Positions 44,213 through 53,010 of a DNA stretch of 64,000 nt are shown here, in pieces (positions within the stretch are counted from its first letter, which is position 1; each line of letters starts with the position of its first letter). The DNA comes from Phaeobacter sp. 22II1-1F12B (lineage in GTDB: Bacteria; Pseudomonadota; Alphaproteobacteria; Rhodobacterales; Rhodobacteraceae): contig NZ_AQQP01000011.1 in NCBI RefSeq assembly GCF_002210165.1, positions 62,001-126,000 on the forward strand. Direction: 5' to 3'. The position numbers were made by a program, and so were the translations under genes. Below the pieces are notes generated by a model. The model ran no database searches. It saw nothing but the letters and a program-made list of their open reading frames with translations, and was not told the DNA's origin.

Positions 44213-44273
44213 CGGTCTCCTAAACCGTTGACCCTCCACGGAGTACCAGGGTTCGAACCCTGTCTCTCCGCCA
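44213..44273 (+). repeat. degenerate tRNA-Ser 3' copy (attR-like)
   Basis: 61 nt resembling the 3' half of tRNA-Ser (24920-24981) with changes at five or six positions and one base missing from the T-loop. The anticodon-loop position now reads CCT and no 5' half is present, so it is not a functional tRNA. It marks the probable right attachment site of the island. Confidence 0.75.
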
Positions 44274-44478
44274 GATACCCGCCAAAATGCATAAATCTCC
44301 GCTTGCGCCGGACCATTTTCGGTCTGTGATGGCCGTGCGTCAGGCTGCTCCACCCCGCCCCGTCATTCGCGCGTTAACAAAGCGGCGTCGAAAAATTCGT
44401 TTCCGCGCGGCATGGTGCAATGTCGGTCTGCGCGAACGCTGGTTCTTTCAGATCAACCGAATGTTCCGCTCAGCGTCT

Positions 44479-44506
44479 TTGACAATAAATCCGTGTCGGG
44501 GATAAG
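44479..44506 (+). promoter_or_regulatory. promoter for the glutamine-synthetase-family gene
   Basis: Consensus -35 TTGACA (44479-44484), 16-bp spacing, weak -10 GATAAG (44501-44506), about 55 bp before the TTG start. A perfect -35 with a poor -10 is common in alphaproteobacteria and often means activator dependence. Confidence 0.45.
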
Positions 44507-44560
44507 GTCGCGCACCGGTCGCACCGGCCAAAGATCAACCTTCGGAAATGGAACAACGTC

Positions 44561-45883
44561 TTGCTAGAGCGAAATGAATTCGACGCAGTCTATGCCTGTG
44601 TCTGCGACCTGAACGGTGCGATGCGGGGCAAGCGCATCCCAAGCGCCCAGATCGAAAAAATCGGTCGCGGCGAAATCCGGATGCCGCTTTCCATCCTCTG
44701 TCTCGATATCTGGGGCGAGGATGTCGAGGGCAGCGAATTGGTCTTTGAAACCGGCGATGCCGACGGGCTCTGCGACCTGATCGACCGCAAAGTCAGCATC
44801 TCGACTTGGACCTCGCGCCCCAGCGCCTTTGCACAGCTTTGGATGCGCGAAGAGAACGGCAAACCTTTCCTTGGCGATCCGCGCCGCGCGCTGGCCGAAA
44901 TCCTGTCGCGCTACAAGGCGCACGGCCTTACGCCGGTGGTGGCGACCGAGCTTGAATTCTACCTCTACGACGACAGCGAAAGCGCCCCCTCAGCGCCCCG
45001 CGCGCCCCGCTCGGGGCGCAGCTCGGAAACCGCAGGCGCGCTCTCGCTGGATGAATTGCAGAAATACGAGGAATTCCTCGACGACGTCTATGATGCCTGC
45101 GCGCTGCAGGACATTCCCGCCGATGCGGCCATTTCGGAAAACGGTGCCGGGCAGTTCGAAATCAACCTCAAGCATTCCAGCGATGCGCTGAAAGCGGCGG
45201 ATGATGCGGTTCTGTTCAAACGTCTCGTCAAGGGCGTCGCGCGGCGGCACGGCATGGGCGCCACCTTCATGGCCAAGCCCTATGGCGATCGCTCCGGCAG
45301 CGGGCTGCACGTGCATTATTCGCTGATCGACGAGCAAGGGCGCAACGTCTTTGACGACGGCAGCGCGCGCGGCACTGACACGATGCTTCACGCGGTCAGT
45401 GGGATGCTCTCGACGATGCAGGATCACACGCTGATCTTCGCCCCGCATGAGAATTCCTACCGTCGGCTCCTGCCCGGTTCGCATGCGCCATCGGCCGTGG
45501 CATGGGGCTATGAAAACCGAACCGCCGCGATCCGCATTCCCGGCGGTGACAACAAATCCCGCCGGATCGAGCATCGCGTCGCCGGATCGGATGCGAACCC
45601 CTATCTCGTCATCGCCTCTATCCTTGGCGGCGCCCTGCTTGGCATCGAATCCAAAGCGATGCCCCCGCAGCCGATCGAAGGCGATGCCTATTCCAAGCGG
45701 CTCCAGAACCTGCCGCTCGACTGGGCCTCGGCGATCGAGGCCTTCTCGGACAGCACCGGCGTCGAACGGGTCTATTCCAAGCTGCTCAAACGCATGCTGA
45801 CCCAGTGCAAGATGCAGGAGCTGCGCCGGTTCACCCAGCACGTGACCGATTTCGAATACCAGAGCTATCTCGAAACGGCCTGA
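44561..45883 (+). CDS. glutamine synthetase family protein (gamma-glutamylpolyamine synthetase-like)
   Basis: 440 residues from TTG 44561 (no ATG is available in frame before the conserved start region LERNEFDAVYACVCDLNGAMRGKR). It shows the GS catalytic core: metal and glutamate ligands in ATELEFYLYD, GAGQFEINLKHSSDALKAAD, FMAKPYGDRSGSGLHVHYSL, the phosphate/ATP loop in APHENSYRRLLPG, and NRTAAIRIPGGDNKSRRIEHRVAGSDANPYL. The spread of residues fits the PuuA-type, which joins glutamate to polyamines or other amines with ATP. True ammonia-assimilating GlnA is less likely. It stands alone just outside the island. Confidence 0.85.
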   Translation: MLERNEFDAVYACVCDLNGAMRGKRIPSAQIEKIGRGEIRMPLSILCLDIWGEDVEGSELVFETGDADGLCDLIDRKVSISTWTSRPSAFAQLWMREENGKPFLGDPRRALAEILSRYKAHGLTPVVATELEFYLYDDSESAPSAPRAPRSGRSSETAGALSLDELQKYEEFLDDVYDACALQDIPADAAISENGAGQFEINLKHSSDALKAADDAVLFKRLVKGVARRHGMGATFMAKPYGDRSGSGLHVHYSLIDEQGRNVFDDGSARGTDTMLHAVSGMLSTMQDHTLIFAPHENSYRRLLPGSHAPSAVAWGYENRTAAIRIPGGDNKSRRIEHRVAGSDANPYLVIASILGGALLGIESKAMPPQPIEGDAYSKRLQNLPLDWASAIEAFSDSTGVERVYSKLLKRMLTQCKMQELRRFTQHVTDFEYQSYLETA

Positions 45884-46041
45884 CCCGATTAACGAAAGCT
45901 AAACCGGTTTTCGCCACGCATCAGGCGCCCGGTACCCTTCCGGTGTACGCATGCTGTACAGGTGGTGTACGGATGGTGCCCCCTGTTTTGCGGCAGTTTT
46001 CCCCGGTTCACCTCGCCTTCGCGCCGTCGCCAGACGGCAAG

Positions 46042-46080
46042 ATGATAGACGTCTTTCAAAAAAAGATTGACGACTATCAT
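46042..46080. promoter_or_regulatory. inverted-repeat operator, probable LacI-family site
   Basis: Arms atgatagacgtctttc (46042-46057) and gattgacgactatcat (46065-46080) match at 13 of 16 positions as an inverted repeat with a 7-bp A-rich centre. The right arm covers the -35 box of the promoter in front of the LacI-type gene, as expected for autoregulation. Confidence 0.6.
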
Positions 46081-46095
46081 TTCCAACATTCTATT
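46067..46095 (+). promoter_or_regulatory. promoter of the sugar operon
   Basis: TTGACG (46067-46072), 17-bp spacer, TCTATT (46090-46095), then Shine-Dalgarno gggagg and ATG 46115. The -35 lies inside the inverted repeat, so repressor binding would block RNA polymerase. Confidence 0.5.
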
Positions 46096-46114
46096 GGGCG
46101 CAGGGAGGAAGTTC

Positions 46115-47251
46115 ATGCAAGGTCGTTTGCCGACACTGTCGGATGTCGCGCGTCGCGCGGGCGTCAGCTATGCGACCGTGGATCGCGTGGTGAACGACCG
46201 GGGCGGCGTCGCTGACAAGTCGGTCAAACGGGTGCGCGAAGCCATCGACGAGCTGGGCTATGTGCGCAACGTGGCCGCCGCCAACCTCTCGCAAAGCAGG
46301 ACCTATCGCTTTGCCGCGATCATCCCGACCGGCACCAACCAGTTTTTTCAGCAGCTTCGCGCGATCCTCGAGGCCGAACGCATCCGGCTGCTGGCCGACC
46401 GCATCAATCTGCGGATCGAAGGCATTGCCGCTTTCGATGGAGAGGCATTGTGCGAACGTCTTGATATGCTTGCCAGAACCGGGATCGACGGCGTTGCGCT
46501 AGTGGGTACGGATGATGATATCGTCGCCCGCAAGATCGCCGAGCTTCGCGCGGCCGGCATAGCTGTTCTGACCCTTGTGTCGGATGCGCCGAACGCGCCG
46601 CGCGATGCCTATATCGGGATCGACAACCGGGTTGCAGGTCAGACCGCCGGGCGGCTGATCGGCCTGTGTCACGGCGGCTCTGGCGGGCGTGTCCTGCCGA
46701 TTGTCGGCGCGCTCTCTGCCCCTGACCATGCCGAACGGCTGGAAGGCATGCGCGAAACGGTCACCGCTCTTTATCCCGATCTGGCCATCGCACCGGTCAT
46801 CATCGGCCGTGACGAACATGAGATCGTCGAAAGCAAGCTTCGCCCGATTTTTGAAAATTCGCACGATATAACAGCCGTTTACAGCGTCGGCGGCGGCAAT
46901 GCGGGCCTGCTTCGCGTGCTGCGCGCCCTTCCCGCCGATCAGAACCGACCCATCGTCGTGCTGCATGACATCGTGCCGCAATCGCGCGAGGCGCTGGAAA
47001 ACGGTGTCATCGATGCGATCATCGACCAGCGTCCCGAAGTTGAAATTGCCAATGCCCTGAACTGCCTGCGCAGCATCGCGGACCGGCGTCCGCCGGACGT
47101 TGCCGACCCGATCCTGCCAGCGGTGTATTTCAAGGAAAACCTGCCGCCGCCTCAAGGCAGGGAAACCGATGCGCATCCCGCGGATGCCCCAAGCAGCGAC
47201 GGTGCTCGTCCTGCCTCAAAATCTCGAGTTCTCAAGGAGATAGACCAATGA
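46115..47251 (+). CDS. LacI-family transcriptional regulator
   Basis: About 378 residues from ATG 46115. N-terminal HTH (LPTLSDVARRAGVSYATVDRVVNDRGGVADKSVKRVREAIDELGY) and a periplasmic-binding-protein-like effector domain (TYRFAAIIPTGTNQFFQQL, YIGIDNRVAGQTAGRLIG, ITAVYSVGGGNAGLLRVL). A Pro/Ala-rich C-terminal extension of about 35 residues is unusual. It probably represses the operon that begins at its own gene until a sugar or inositol-like ligand binds. The stop overlaps the next start (ATGA). Confidence 0.9.
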   Translation: MQGRLPTLSDVARRAGVSYATVDRVVNDRGGVADKSVKRVREAIDELGYVRNVAAANLSQSRTYRFAAIIPTGTNQFFQQLRAILEAERIRLLADRINLRIEGIAAFDGEALCERLDMLARTGIDGVALVGTDDDIVARKIAELRAAGIAVLTLVSDAPNAPRDAYIGIDNRVAGQTAGRLIGLCHGGSGGRVLPIVGALSAPDHAERLEGMRETVTALYPDLAIAPVIIGRDEHEIVESKLRPIFENSHDITAVYSVGGGNAGLLRVLRALPADQNRPIVVLHDIVPQSREALENGVIDAIIDQRPEVEIANALNCLRSIADRRPPDVADPILPAVYFKENLPPPQGRETDAHPADAPSSDGARPASKSRVLKEIDQ

Positions 47252-48303
47252 AGACGATCAAGGGCCCCGGCCTTTTCCTCGCCCAGTTTGCCAGCGACGA
47301 AGCGCCGTTCAACTCGTGGGACCAGATCACCAAATGGGCCGCCGACGCCGGATATAAGGGCGTTCAGGTGCCGGTCTGGGAATCCCGTCTGATTGACCTC
47401 GACAAGGCCGCAAGCTCAAAGGATTACTGCGACGAATGGGCAGGTCAGGCGCGCGAAAACGGCGTAGAAGTCACTGATCTTTCGTCACATATTCTGGGTC
47501 AGCTGGTTGCAGTTCACCCCGCTTACGACACATGGGTCGACGGGTTCGCCGCGCCCGAAGTACAGGGCAAACCCAAGGAACGCGCCGAATGGGCGGCAGA
47601 GCAGGTCAAAAAGGCGCTGACCGCGTCAAAGCACCTTGGCGTCGATGCGCATGTGACCTTTTCCGGCGGTCTCTGCTGGCCCTTCATCTATCCCTTCCCG
47701 CAGCGCCCCGCCGGACTGGTGGAAACCGCCTTTGACGAGCTGGCGGCGCGCTGGCGTCCGATCCTCGACCACGCCGAGGATTGCGGCATCGATGTCTGCT
47801 ATGAAATCCACCCGATGGAAGACCTGCACGACGGCGTGACATTCGAGATGTTCCTTGAACGTCTCGACGGTCATCCGCGCTGCAACATGCTCTACGATCC
47901 CTCGCACTACGTCCTGCAATGTCTTGATTACCTTGACAATATCGACATCTACAAGGACCGGATCAAGATGTTCCACGTCAAGGATGCCGAGTTCAACCCG
48001 ACCGGGCGTCAGGGTGTGTACGGCGGCTACCAGCCCTGGGTTGATCGGGCCGGACGCTTCCGCAGCCCCGGCGACGGGCAGGTCGATTTCGGCGCGGTGT
48101 TCTCAAAAATGGCCGCCAATGATTTCGACGGATGGGCGGTTGTCGAATGGGAATGCGCGCTAAAACATCCCGAGGACGGCGCCAGAGAAGGGGCGCAATT
48201 CGTGAAGGATCACATCATTCGCGTCACGCCGCATGCCTTTGACGATTTCGTCGACGGCGGCACCGATGACGCCGCGAACCGCAAAATGCTGGGGATTGAT
48301 TAA
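47248..48303 (+). CDS. sugar phosphate isomerase/epimerase (xylose isomerase-like TIM barrel)
   Basis: 351 residues, TIM-barrel of the AP endonuclease 2 / sugar isomerase superfamily. Likely metal ligands are in VCYEIHPMEDLHDG (Glu and His), NMLYDPSHYVLQ (Asp-x-x-His), KMFHVKDAEF (His and Asp) and GWAVVEWECAL (Glu). This group includes IolE, EboC-like and 2-keto-sugar epimerases. ATG overlaps the previous stop by 4 bp. Coupled with the next dehydrogenase it suggests oxidation then isomerisation of a sugar or inositol taken up by the downstream transporter. Confidence 0.85.
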   Translation: MKTIKGPGLFLAQFASDEAPFNSWDQITKWAADAGYKGVQVPVWESRLIDLDKAASSKDYCDEWAGQARENGVEVTDLSSHILGQLVAVHPAYDTWVDGFAAPEVQGKPKERAEWAAEQVKKALTASKHLGVDAHVTFSGGLCWPFIYPFPQRPAGLVETAFDELAARWRPILDHAEDCGIDVCYEIHPMEDLHDGVTFEMFLERLDGHPRCNMLYDPSHYVLQCLDYLDNIDIYKDRIKMFHVKDAEFNPTGRQGVYGGYQPWVDRAGRFRSPGDGQVDFGAVFSKMAANDFDGWAVVEWECALKHPEDGAREGAQFVKDHIIRVTPHAFDDFVDGGTDDAANRKMLGID

Positions 48304-48304
48304 G

Positions 48305-49456
48305 ATGAGCGATAACAAACGCATCAGGCTGGGCATGGTCGGCGGCGGCGCGGATGCCTTTATCGGCGGCGTGCACCGCATCGCAAGCCGCATAGACGGA
48401 CGTTTCGACCTTGTGGCCGGGGCGCTGTCCTCTTCGGCCGAAAAGGCAAAGAAAAGCGGCGAAGCGCTGGGGCTGGATCCAGCCCGCAGCTATGCCAGCT
48501 TTGACGAAATGGCCGAGGCCGAAGCGGCGCGCGAAGACGGCATCGAAGCGGTCAGCATCGTGACGCCCAACCACGTCCACTACCCGGCCGCCAAGGCATT
48601 CCTTGATCGCGGCATCCACGTGATCTGCGACAAGCCGCTGACCTCGACATGGCAAGATGCCGAGGCGATGGAAAAGGCGGTGGCAGCGTCCAAGTCGCTG
48701 TTTATCCTGACACATAACTACACCGGCTACCCGATGGTGCGCCAAGCCCGCGCCATGATCGAGGCCGGGGACATTGGCAAGATCCGCCTTGTGCAGGTCG
48801 AATATCCGCAGGACTGGCTGACCGATCCGGTGGAAACCGAAGGCTCCAAACAGGCGGAATGGCGCACCGATCCAGCCCGCTCTGGCGCGGGCGGGGCCAC
48901 CGGCGATATCGGCACCCATGCCTATAACCTCGCCTCCTTTGTCAGCAGGCTGAAAGCAAGCGAACTGTTGGCCGATCTGCAAAGCTTTGGCGCGGGCCGC
49001 ACGCTGGATGACAACGGGCACGTATTGCTGCGGTTCGACAATGGCGCGAGGGGCATGCTTTGGTGTTCCCAGGTCGCGCCGGGCTGTGAAAACGGTCTCA
49101 AGCTGCGGATTTACGGCGACAAGGGCGGGCTGGAATGGGCCCAGGAAGACCCGAACTACCTGTGGTTCACCCCGCATGGTGAAGCGACCCGCCTGATCCG
49201 GCGCAACGGTGCCGGGGCGATCGACGCGGCCAATTCGGTAAGCCGTATTCCCCCGGGCCATCCCGAGGGCTACCTGGAAGGATTCGCCAATATCTACACC
49301 GCCGCTGCCGATGCGATCCGCGCGGTTCAGGGGGGTAGCGACCGCAAAGCGGCGATGGGTCCCCTGCCCGACATTTCCGATGGTATGGAGGGGATGCGTT
49401 TCGTGCTGGCCTGCGTGGAATCCTCGAAGAACAACGCGACATGGGTGAAACTGTGA
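48305..49456 (+). CDS. Gfo/Idh/MocA family oxidoreductase
   Basis: About 383 residues from ATG 48305, which begins directly after the previous gene's stop. N-terminal Rossmann GMVGGGADAFIGGVH, the catalytic Lys region IHVICDKPLTSTWQDAEAM (EKP-like motif as CDKP), and the conserved His in GATGDIGTHAYNLASFV. NAD(P)-dependent oxidation of a sugar, sugar acid or inositol hydroxyl is expected. The substrate probably matches the adjacent ABC importer. Confidence 0.88.
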   Translation: MSDNKRIRLGMVGGGADAFIGGVHRIASRIDGRFDLVAGALSSSAEKAKKSGEALGLDPARSYASFDEMAEAEAAREDGIEAVSIVTPNHVHYPAAKAFLDRGIHVICDKPLTSTWQDAEAMEKAVAASKSLFILTHNYTGYPMVRQARAMIEAGDIGKIRLVQVEYPQDWLTDPVETEGSKQAEWRTDPARSGAGGATGDIGTHAYNLASFVSRLKASELLADLQSFGAGRTLDDNGHVLLRFDNGARGMLWCSQVAPGCENGLKLRIYGDKGGLEWAQEDPNYLWFTPHGEATRLIRRNGAGAIDAANSVSRIPPGHPEGYLEGFANIYTAAADAIRAVQGGSDRKAAMGPLPDISDGMEGMRFVLACVESSKNNATWVKL

Positions 49457-50973
49457 CTACAGCCACCCTCGAACTGCGCGATATCCGCAAGAGCTTTGGC
49501 CCGATCGAGGTGCTGCATGGCATCGACATCGCGCTGCGCTCGGGTGAGGTTCATGCGCTGATCGGTGAAAACGGGGCGGGTAAATCGACCACGATGAAGA
49601 TCTTGGCGGGCTACCAGCCTGCCACCTCGGGTCAGATCCTGCTGGACGGGAAAGAGGTGACCTTCAACAGCCTGCACGAAGGCGAAGAGGCCGGGATCGT
49701 GATGATCCATCAGGAATTCAACCTCGCCGAACAGCTGACGGTCGAGCAGAACATCTTTCTGGGCCGCGAGCTGCGCAAGGGTTGGCTATTGGACAAGGCC
49801 GAGATGCGGCGCCTGACGCGCAGCTATCTCGACCGGGTGAAATGCCGCGCGCATCCCGATACGCCGGTGTCGAAATTATCCAACTCTGACAAGCAGATGG
49901 TGGAAATTGCCAAAGCGCTCAGCCGCGATGCGCGGGTCGTCATCATGGACGAACCCACCGCCGTTCTGACCAATCGCGAGGCAGGCATCCTGTTTGAACA
50001 GGTCCGCGCCATGCGCGAGGCTGGCACCGCGATCCTTTTCACCAGCCACAAGCTAAGCGAAGTTGCCGAGATTGCGGACCAGGTGACTGTCATGCGCGAC
50101 GGGGCGGTTGTACGCGCCTGCGCCGCATCGGACATCACAGAGGATGAAATGGCAACCGCCATGGTCGGGCGCGACGTTTCCGACCTCTACCCCGAGCATC
50201 GCAAGGATGCGGGCAGCGACCTGGCGCTTTCCGTGTCCGGGCTGGATGTACCCGGCTTTGCCCAAGGCATCTCTTTTGATCTTTATCGCGGCGAAATCTT
50301 TGGCATCGCGGGTCTCATCGGTTCCGGACGCACAGAGGCGATGGAGGGGCTGTGCGGATTGCGCCCCGCCACACGTGACCAGATGCAGATCAACGGGCAG
50401 GATGTGAGCATCCGCAAGCCCTCTGACGCGCTGGCCCAAGGGCTTTGCTATCTGACCGAAGACCGCAAGCTGCGTGGTCTGCTTCTGGAACGCGGCATGC
50501 GCGAGAACCTGACGCTTCAGGCGCTGCCCAAGTTCGGCACGCTGCTGATCGACCGCAGCGCAGAAGAAAAGGCGCTGGATCAGGCGATCAAGGATTTCGA
50601 CATCCGTGCAGGACGACGGGACGTGAAGGTCGGCAATCTCTCGGGCGGGAACCAGCAAAAACTGCTGCTTGCCAAAGTGATGCAGTCGGAACCGAAGATC
50701 CTGATCGTAGATGAGCCGACGCGCGGCATCGATATCGGCACCAAGCAGCAGATCTATGCATTCCTGCGCCGTCTCGCGGATGAAGGCCATGCGATCATCA
50801 TGGTCTCTTCCGAGATGCAGGAGCTGATCGGCATGGCCGACCGGGTCGCCGTCATGCGCACCGGCCGCATCGCCGGCACGCTCAGCGGCAAAGATATAAC
50901 AGAAGACGCCATTGTCCGCCTCGCCATGGGCGTGGGGGCAACCGACTACGGCGCGAAAAAGGAACTGGCCTGA
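49441..50973 (+). CDS. sugar ABC transporter ATP-binding protein (RbsA/MglA type)
   Basis: 510 residues with two nucleotide-binding domains. First: Walker A GENGAGKST, signature LSNSDKQMVEIAKAL, Walker B VVIMDEPTAVL. Second: degenerate Walker A GLIGSGRTEAM, signature LSGGNQQKLLLAKVM, Walker B ILIVDEPTRGID. This is the carbohydrate uptake type 2 arrangement (ribose/galactose/inositol). ATG 49441 overlaps the previous gene by 16 bp; GTG 49453 giving a 4-bp overlap is a good alternative. It energises the permease that follows. Confidence 0.93.
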   Translation: MGETVTTATLELRDIRKSFGPIEVLHGIDIALRSGEVHALIGENGAGKSTTMKILAGYQPATSGQILLDGKEVTFNSLHEGEEAGIVMIHQEFNLAEQLTVEQNIFLGRELRKGWLLDKAEMRRLTRSYLDRVKCRAHPDTPVSKLSNSDKQMVEIAKALSRDARVVIMDEPTAVLTNREAGILFEQVRAMREAGTAILFTSHKLSEVAEIADQVTVMRDGAVVRACAASDITEDEMATAMVGRDVSDLYPEHRKDAGSDLALSVSGLDVPGFAQGISFDLYRGEIFGIAGLIGSGRTEAMEGLCGLRPATRDQMQINGQDVSIRKPSDALAQGLCYLTEDRKLRGLLLERGMRENLTLQALPKFGTLLIDRSAEEKALDQAIKDFDIRAGRRDVKVGNLSGGNQQKLLLAKVMQSEPKILIVDEPTRGIDIGTKQQIYAFLRRLADEGHAIIMVSSEMQELIGMADRVAVMRTGRIAGTLSGKDITEDAIVRLAMGVGATDYGAKKELA

Positions 50974-51974
50974 TGACCTCTGAAACGACGAACAGCAAGC
51001 AAAGCGGGCGTGCCCTGCCCTCGATGAGCGTATTGGGACCGATCCTCGCGCTGGTCCTGCTTGTGGTGATCGGCGCCCTGCTGAACCCGAATTTCCTTGG
51101 CGCGGCCAATATCACCAACGTGCTGGCGCGATCCGCCTTTATCGGCATCATCGCCGTGGGCATGACCTTTGTGATCACCGCCGGGGGGCTCGACCTTTCG
51201 GTCGGGTCGATGGCCGCCTTTATCGCCGGGCTCATGATCCTTGTGATGAACGCGGCGCTGCCCAGTATGGGCGTCGGTGTGCCGATCATCCTTCTCGGGA
51301 TGCTCGTGGCGATTGTCGCCGGTATCCTTGCCGGGCTGCTCAACGGGTTTCTGATCACGACCGTGGGCATCGAAGCCTTCATCGTCACGCTCGGCAGCAT
51401 GGGCATTTACCGCAGCCTCGTGACGTGGCTGGCCGACGGCGGCACGCTCAGCCTCGATTTCGGGCTGCGTACCTTTTACCGCCCGGTCTACTTCGACGGT
51501 ATTCTCGGCATCTCGTGGCCGATCATTGTATTCGCGCTGGTTGTCATCATCGGGGAAATCGTGATGAGCCGCGCCCGTTTCGGCCGACACTGCGCCGCCA
51601 CGGGGTCGAACGAGCATGTCGCGCATTATTCCAACGTGAACGTCAACCGCACCCGGCTGATCACCTATGCTCTGCTGGGTCTGCTGGTGGGGGTCGCGAC
51701 AATCATGTACGTGCCACGCCTTGGCTCGGCCTCGTCCTCGACCGGCGTGCTCTGGGAGCTCGAAGCCATCGCGGCCGTGATCATCGGCGGCACCGTGCTC
51801 AAGGGCGGCTTTGGCCGGGTCTGGGGCACCGTGATCGGCGTCCTGATCCTTAGCCTGATCGACAATATTCTGAACCTGACCGACCTTGTATCGCCATACC
51901 TCAACGGTGCGATCCAGGGCGTCATCATCATTCTCGCAGTGATCCTGCAGCGGGAAGCCAAAGCGAAGGGCTGA
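50973..51974 (+). CDS. sugar ABC transporter permease (RbsC type)
   Basis: 333-residue inner-membrane protein with about 8-10 hydrophobic segments. It has the family block NFLGAANITNVLARSAFIGIIAVGMTFVITAGGLDLSVGSMAAF, the permease motif RHCAATGSNEHVAHYSNVNVNRTRLITYALLG, and GGTVLKGGFGRVWGTVIGVLIL. It forms the channel with the ATPase encoded just before (ATGA overlap). Confidence 0.93.
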   Translation: MTSETTNSKQSGRALPSMSVLGPILALVLLVVIGALLNPNFLGAANITNVLARSAFIGIIAVGMTFVITAGGLDLSVGSMAAFIAGLMILVMNAALPSMGVGVPIILLGMLVAIVAGILAGLLNGFLITTVGIEAFIVTLGSMGIYRSLVTWLADGGTLSLDFGLRTFYRPVYFDGILGISWPIIVFALVVIIGEIVMSRARFGRHCAATGSNEHVAHYSNVNVNRTRLITYALLGLLVGVATIMYVPRLGSASSSTGVLWELEAIAAVIIGGTVLKGGFGRVWGTVIGVLILSLIDNILNLTDLVSPYLNGAIQGVIIILAVILQREAKAKG

Positions 51975-52009
51975 GGCCCGCGCGTCAATACTCGAAAGGG
52001 AGGAACGAC

Positions 52010-52960
52010 ATGAGCTACATGAAAAACATTCTGGCAGGGGCGACCGCCATCGCGCTTGGTGCCAGCGCAGCCTATGCGCAGGACACCAAGGTTATCGGTG
52101 TCTCGATCCCGGCGGCGACCCACGGCTGGGCGGGTGGCATGAACTACCACGCGCAGGAAACCGTTGAACGGCTGGAAGAAGTCTATCCGCAGCTCGATTT
52201 CGTGCTGGCCACTGCATCGGATGCGGGCAAGCAGGTCAACGATATCGAGGACATGGTCGCCACGCGCAACATCTCGGCGCTGGTGGTCCTGCCCTTTGAA
52301 TCCGATCCGCTGACCCCGCCGGTTCAGGCGGTTGCGGATAGCGGCGCATGGGTGACGGTCGTCGACCGTGGCCTGTCCGTCGAAGGCATCGAAGACCTCT
52401 ATGTCGCGGGCGACAACGAGGGCTTTGGCCGGGTGTCCGGTGAATACATGGCGTCGAAAATGCCCGACGGCGGCAAGATCGTCGTTCTGCGCGGCATCCC
52501 CACCACCATCGACAATATGCGCGTCGAAGGTTTCGAAGGCGCCATCGAAGGATCCGGCATCGAGATCATCGGCATGGAGCACGGCAACTGGAACCGTGAC
52601 GACAGCTTTAACGTGATGCAGGACTTCCTGTCGAAGTACGACCAGATCGACGCGGTCTGGGCCTCGGATGACGACATGGCCGTTGGCGTTCTTGCTGCCA
52701 TCGACGCCGCCGGACGCGACGACGTTCAGTTCGTGCTGGGCGGTGCAGGCATGAAGGAAATGGTCAAGCGCGTGATGGACGGCGACAGCATGATCCCCGC
52801 CGACGTGACCTACCCCCCGTCGATGATCGCAACGGCCATCGAGATGACGGCTGTCGGCCTGACATCGAACGCGCCGGTTGCCGGGACTTTCACCATCGGT
52901 TCCGTGCTGATTACGCCGGAAAATGCCGAGCAGTTCTATTATCCCGACAGCCCGTTCTGA
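52010..52960 (+). CDS. sugar ABC transporter substrate-binding protein (RbsB type)
   Basis: 316 residues. Signal peptide MKNILAGATAIALGASAAYA, then the periplasmic binding protein fold of the ribose type: VIGVSIPAATHGWAGGMNYHAQ, the NDIEDMVATRNISALVVLPFES loop, and DGGKIVVLRGIPTTIDNMRVEGF. Captures the operon's sugar for the RbsA/C-like importer. Last gene, followed by a strong terminator. Confidence 0.92.
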   Translation: MSYMKNILAGATAIALGASAAYAQDTKVIGVSIPAATHGWAGGMNYHAQETVERLEEVYPQLDFVLATASDAGKQVNDIEDMVATRNISALVVLPFESDPLTPPVQAVADSGAWVTVVDRGLSVEGIEDLYVAGDNEGFGRVSGEYMASKMPDGGKIVVLRGIPTTIDNMRVEGFEGAIEGSGIEIIGMEHGNWNRDDSFNVMQDFLSKYDQIDAVWASDDDMAVGVLAAIDAAGRDDVQFVLGGAGMKEMVKRVMDGDSMIPADVTYPPSMIATAIEMTAVGLTSNAPVAGTFTIGSVLITPENAEQFYYPDSPF

Positions 52961-52976
52961 TCCGGGAAAACAAGAC

Positions 52977-53010
52977 GGACTGGCCCGGGAATTCCCGGAC
53001 CAGTCCTTTT
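52977..53010 (+). terminator. intrinsic terminator of the sugar operon
   Basis: Stem ggactggcccggg / cccggaccagtcc (13 bp with one mismatch), aatt loop, then ttttcaattt. Confidence 0.9.

Larger units (their letters stand above)
24982..44273. mobile_element. tRNA-Ser-associated genomic island (decayed integration ends)
   Basis: 19.3 kb between the intact tRNA-Ser gene and its degenerate 3' copy. The cargo is a single nine-gene leftward operon plus one divergent large gene, unlike the housekeeping genes on either side. No integrase, transposase or phage structural gene is recognised, and the non-coding strips at each end (24982-25429 and 43619-44212) may be all that is left of the mobility genes. 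GC content of the cargo looks similar to the chromosome, so it is either old or came from a related host. Confidence 0.65.

Noticed and set aside
44213-44273. A second tRNA gene
   Set aside because: It has only the 3' half of tRNA-Ser, a shortened T-loop and no 5' acceptor strand; it is a repeat fragment.
24982-44273. Contractile injection system, T6SS or prophage
   Set aside because: No sheath, tube, spike, baseplate, AAA+ ClpV-like, portal or terminase features could be read in any of the ten proteins. The gene cluster is compact like such systems, but sequence evidence is absent.
43688-44353. A 221-codon minus-strand frame at the right island end
   Set aside because: It runs through the tRNA remnant and shows no motif, no Shine-Dalgarno and mixed composition, so it is not a real gene.
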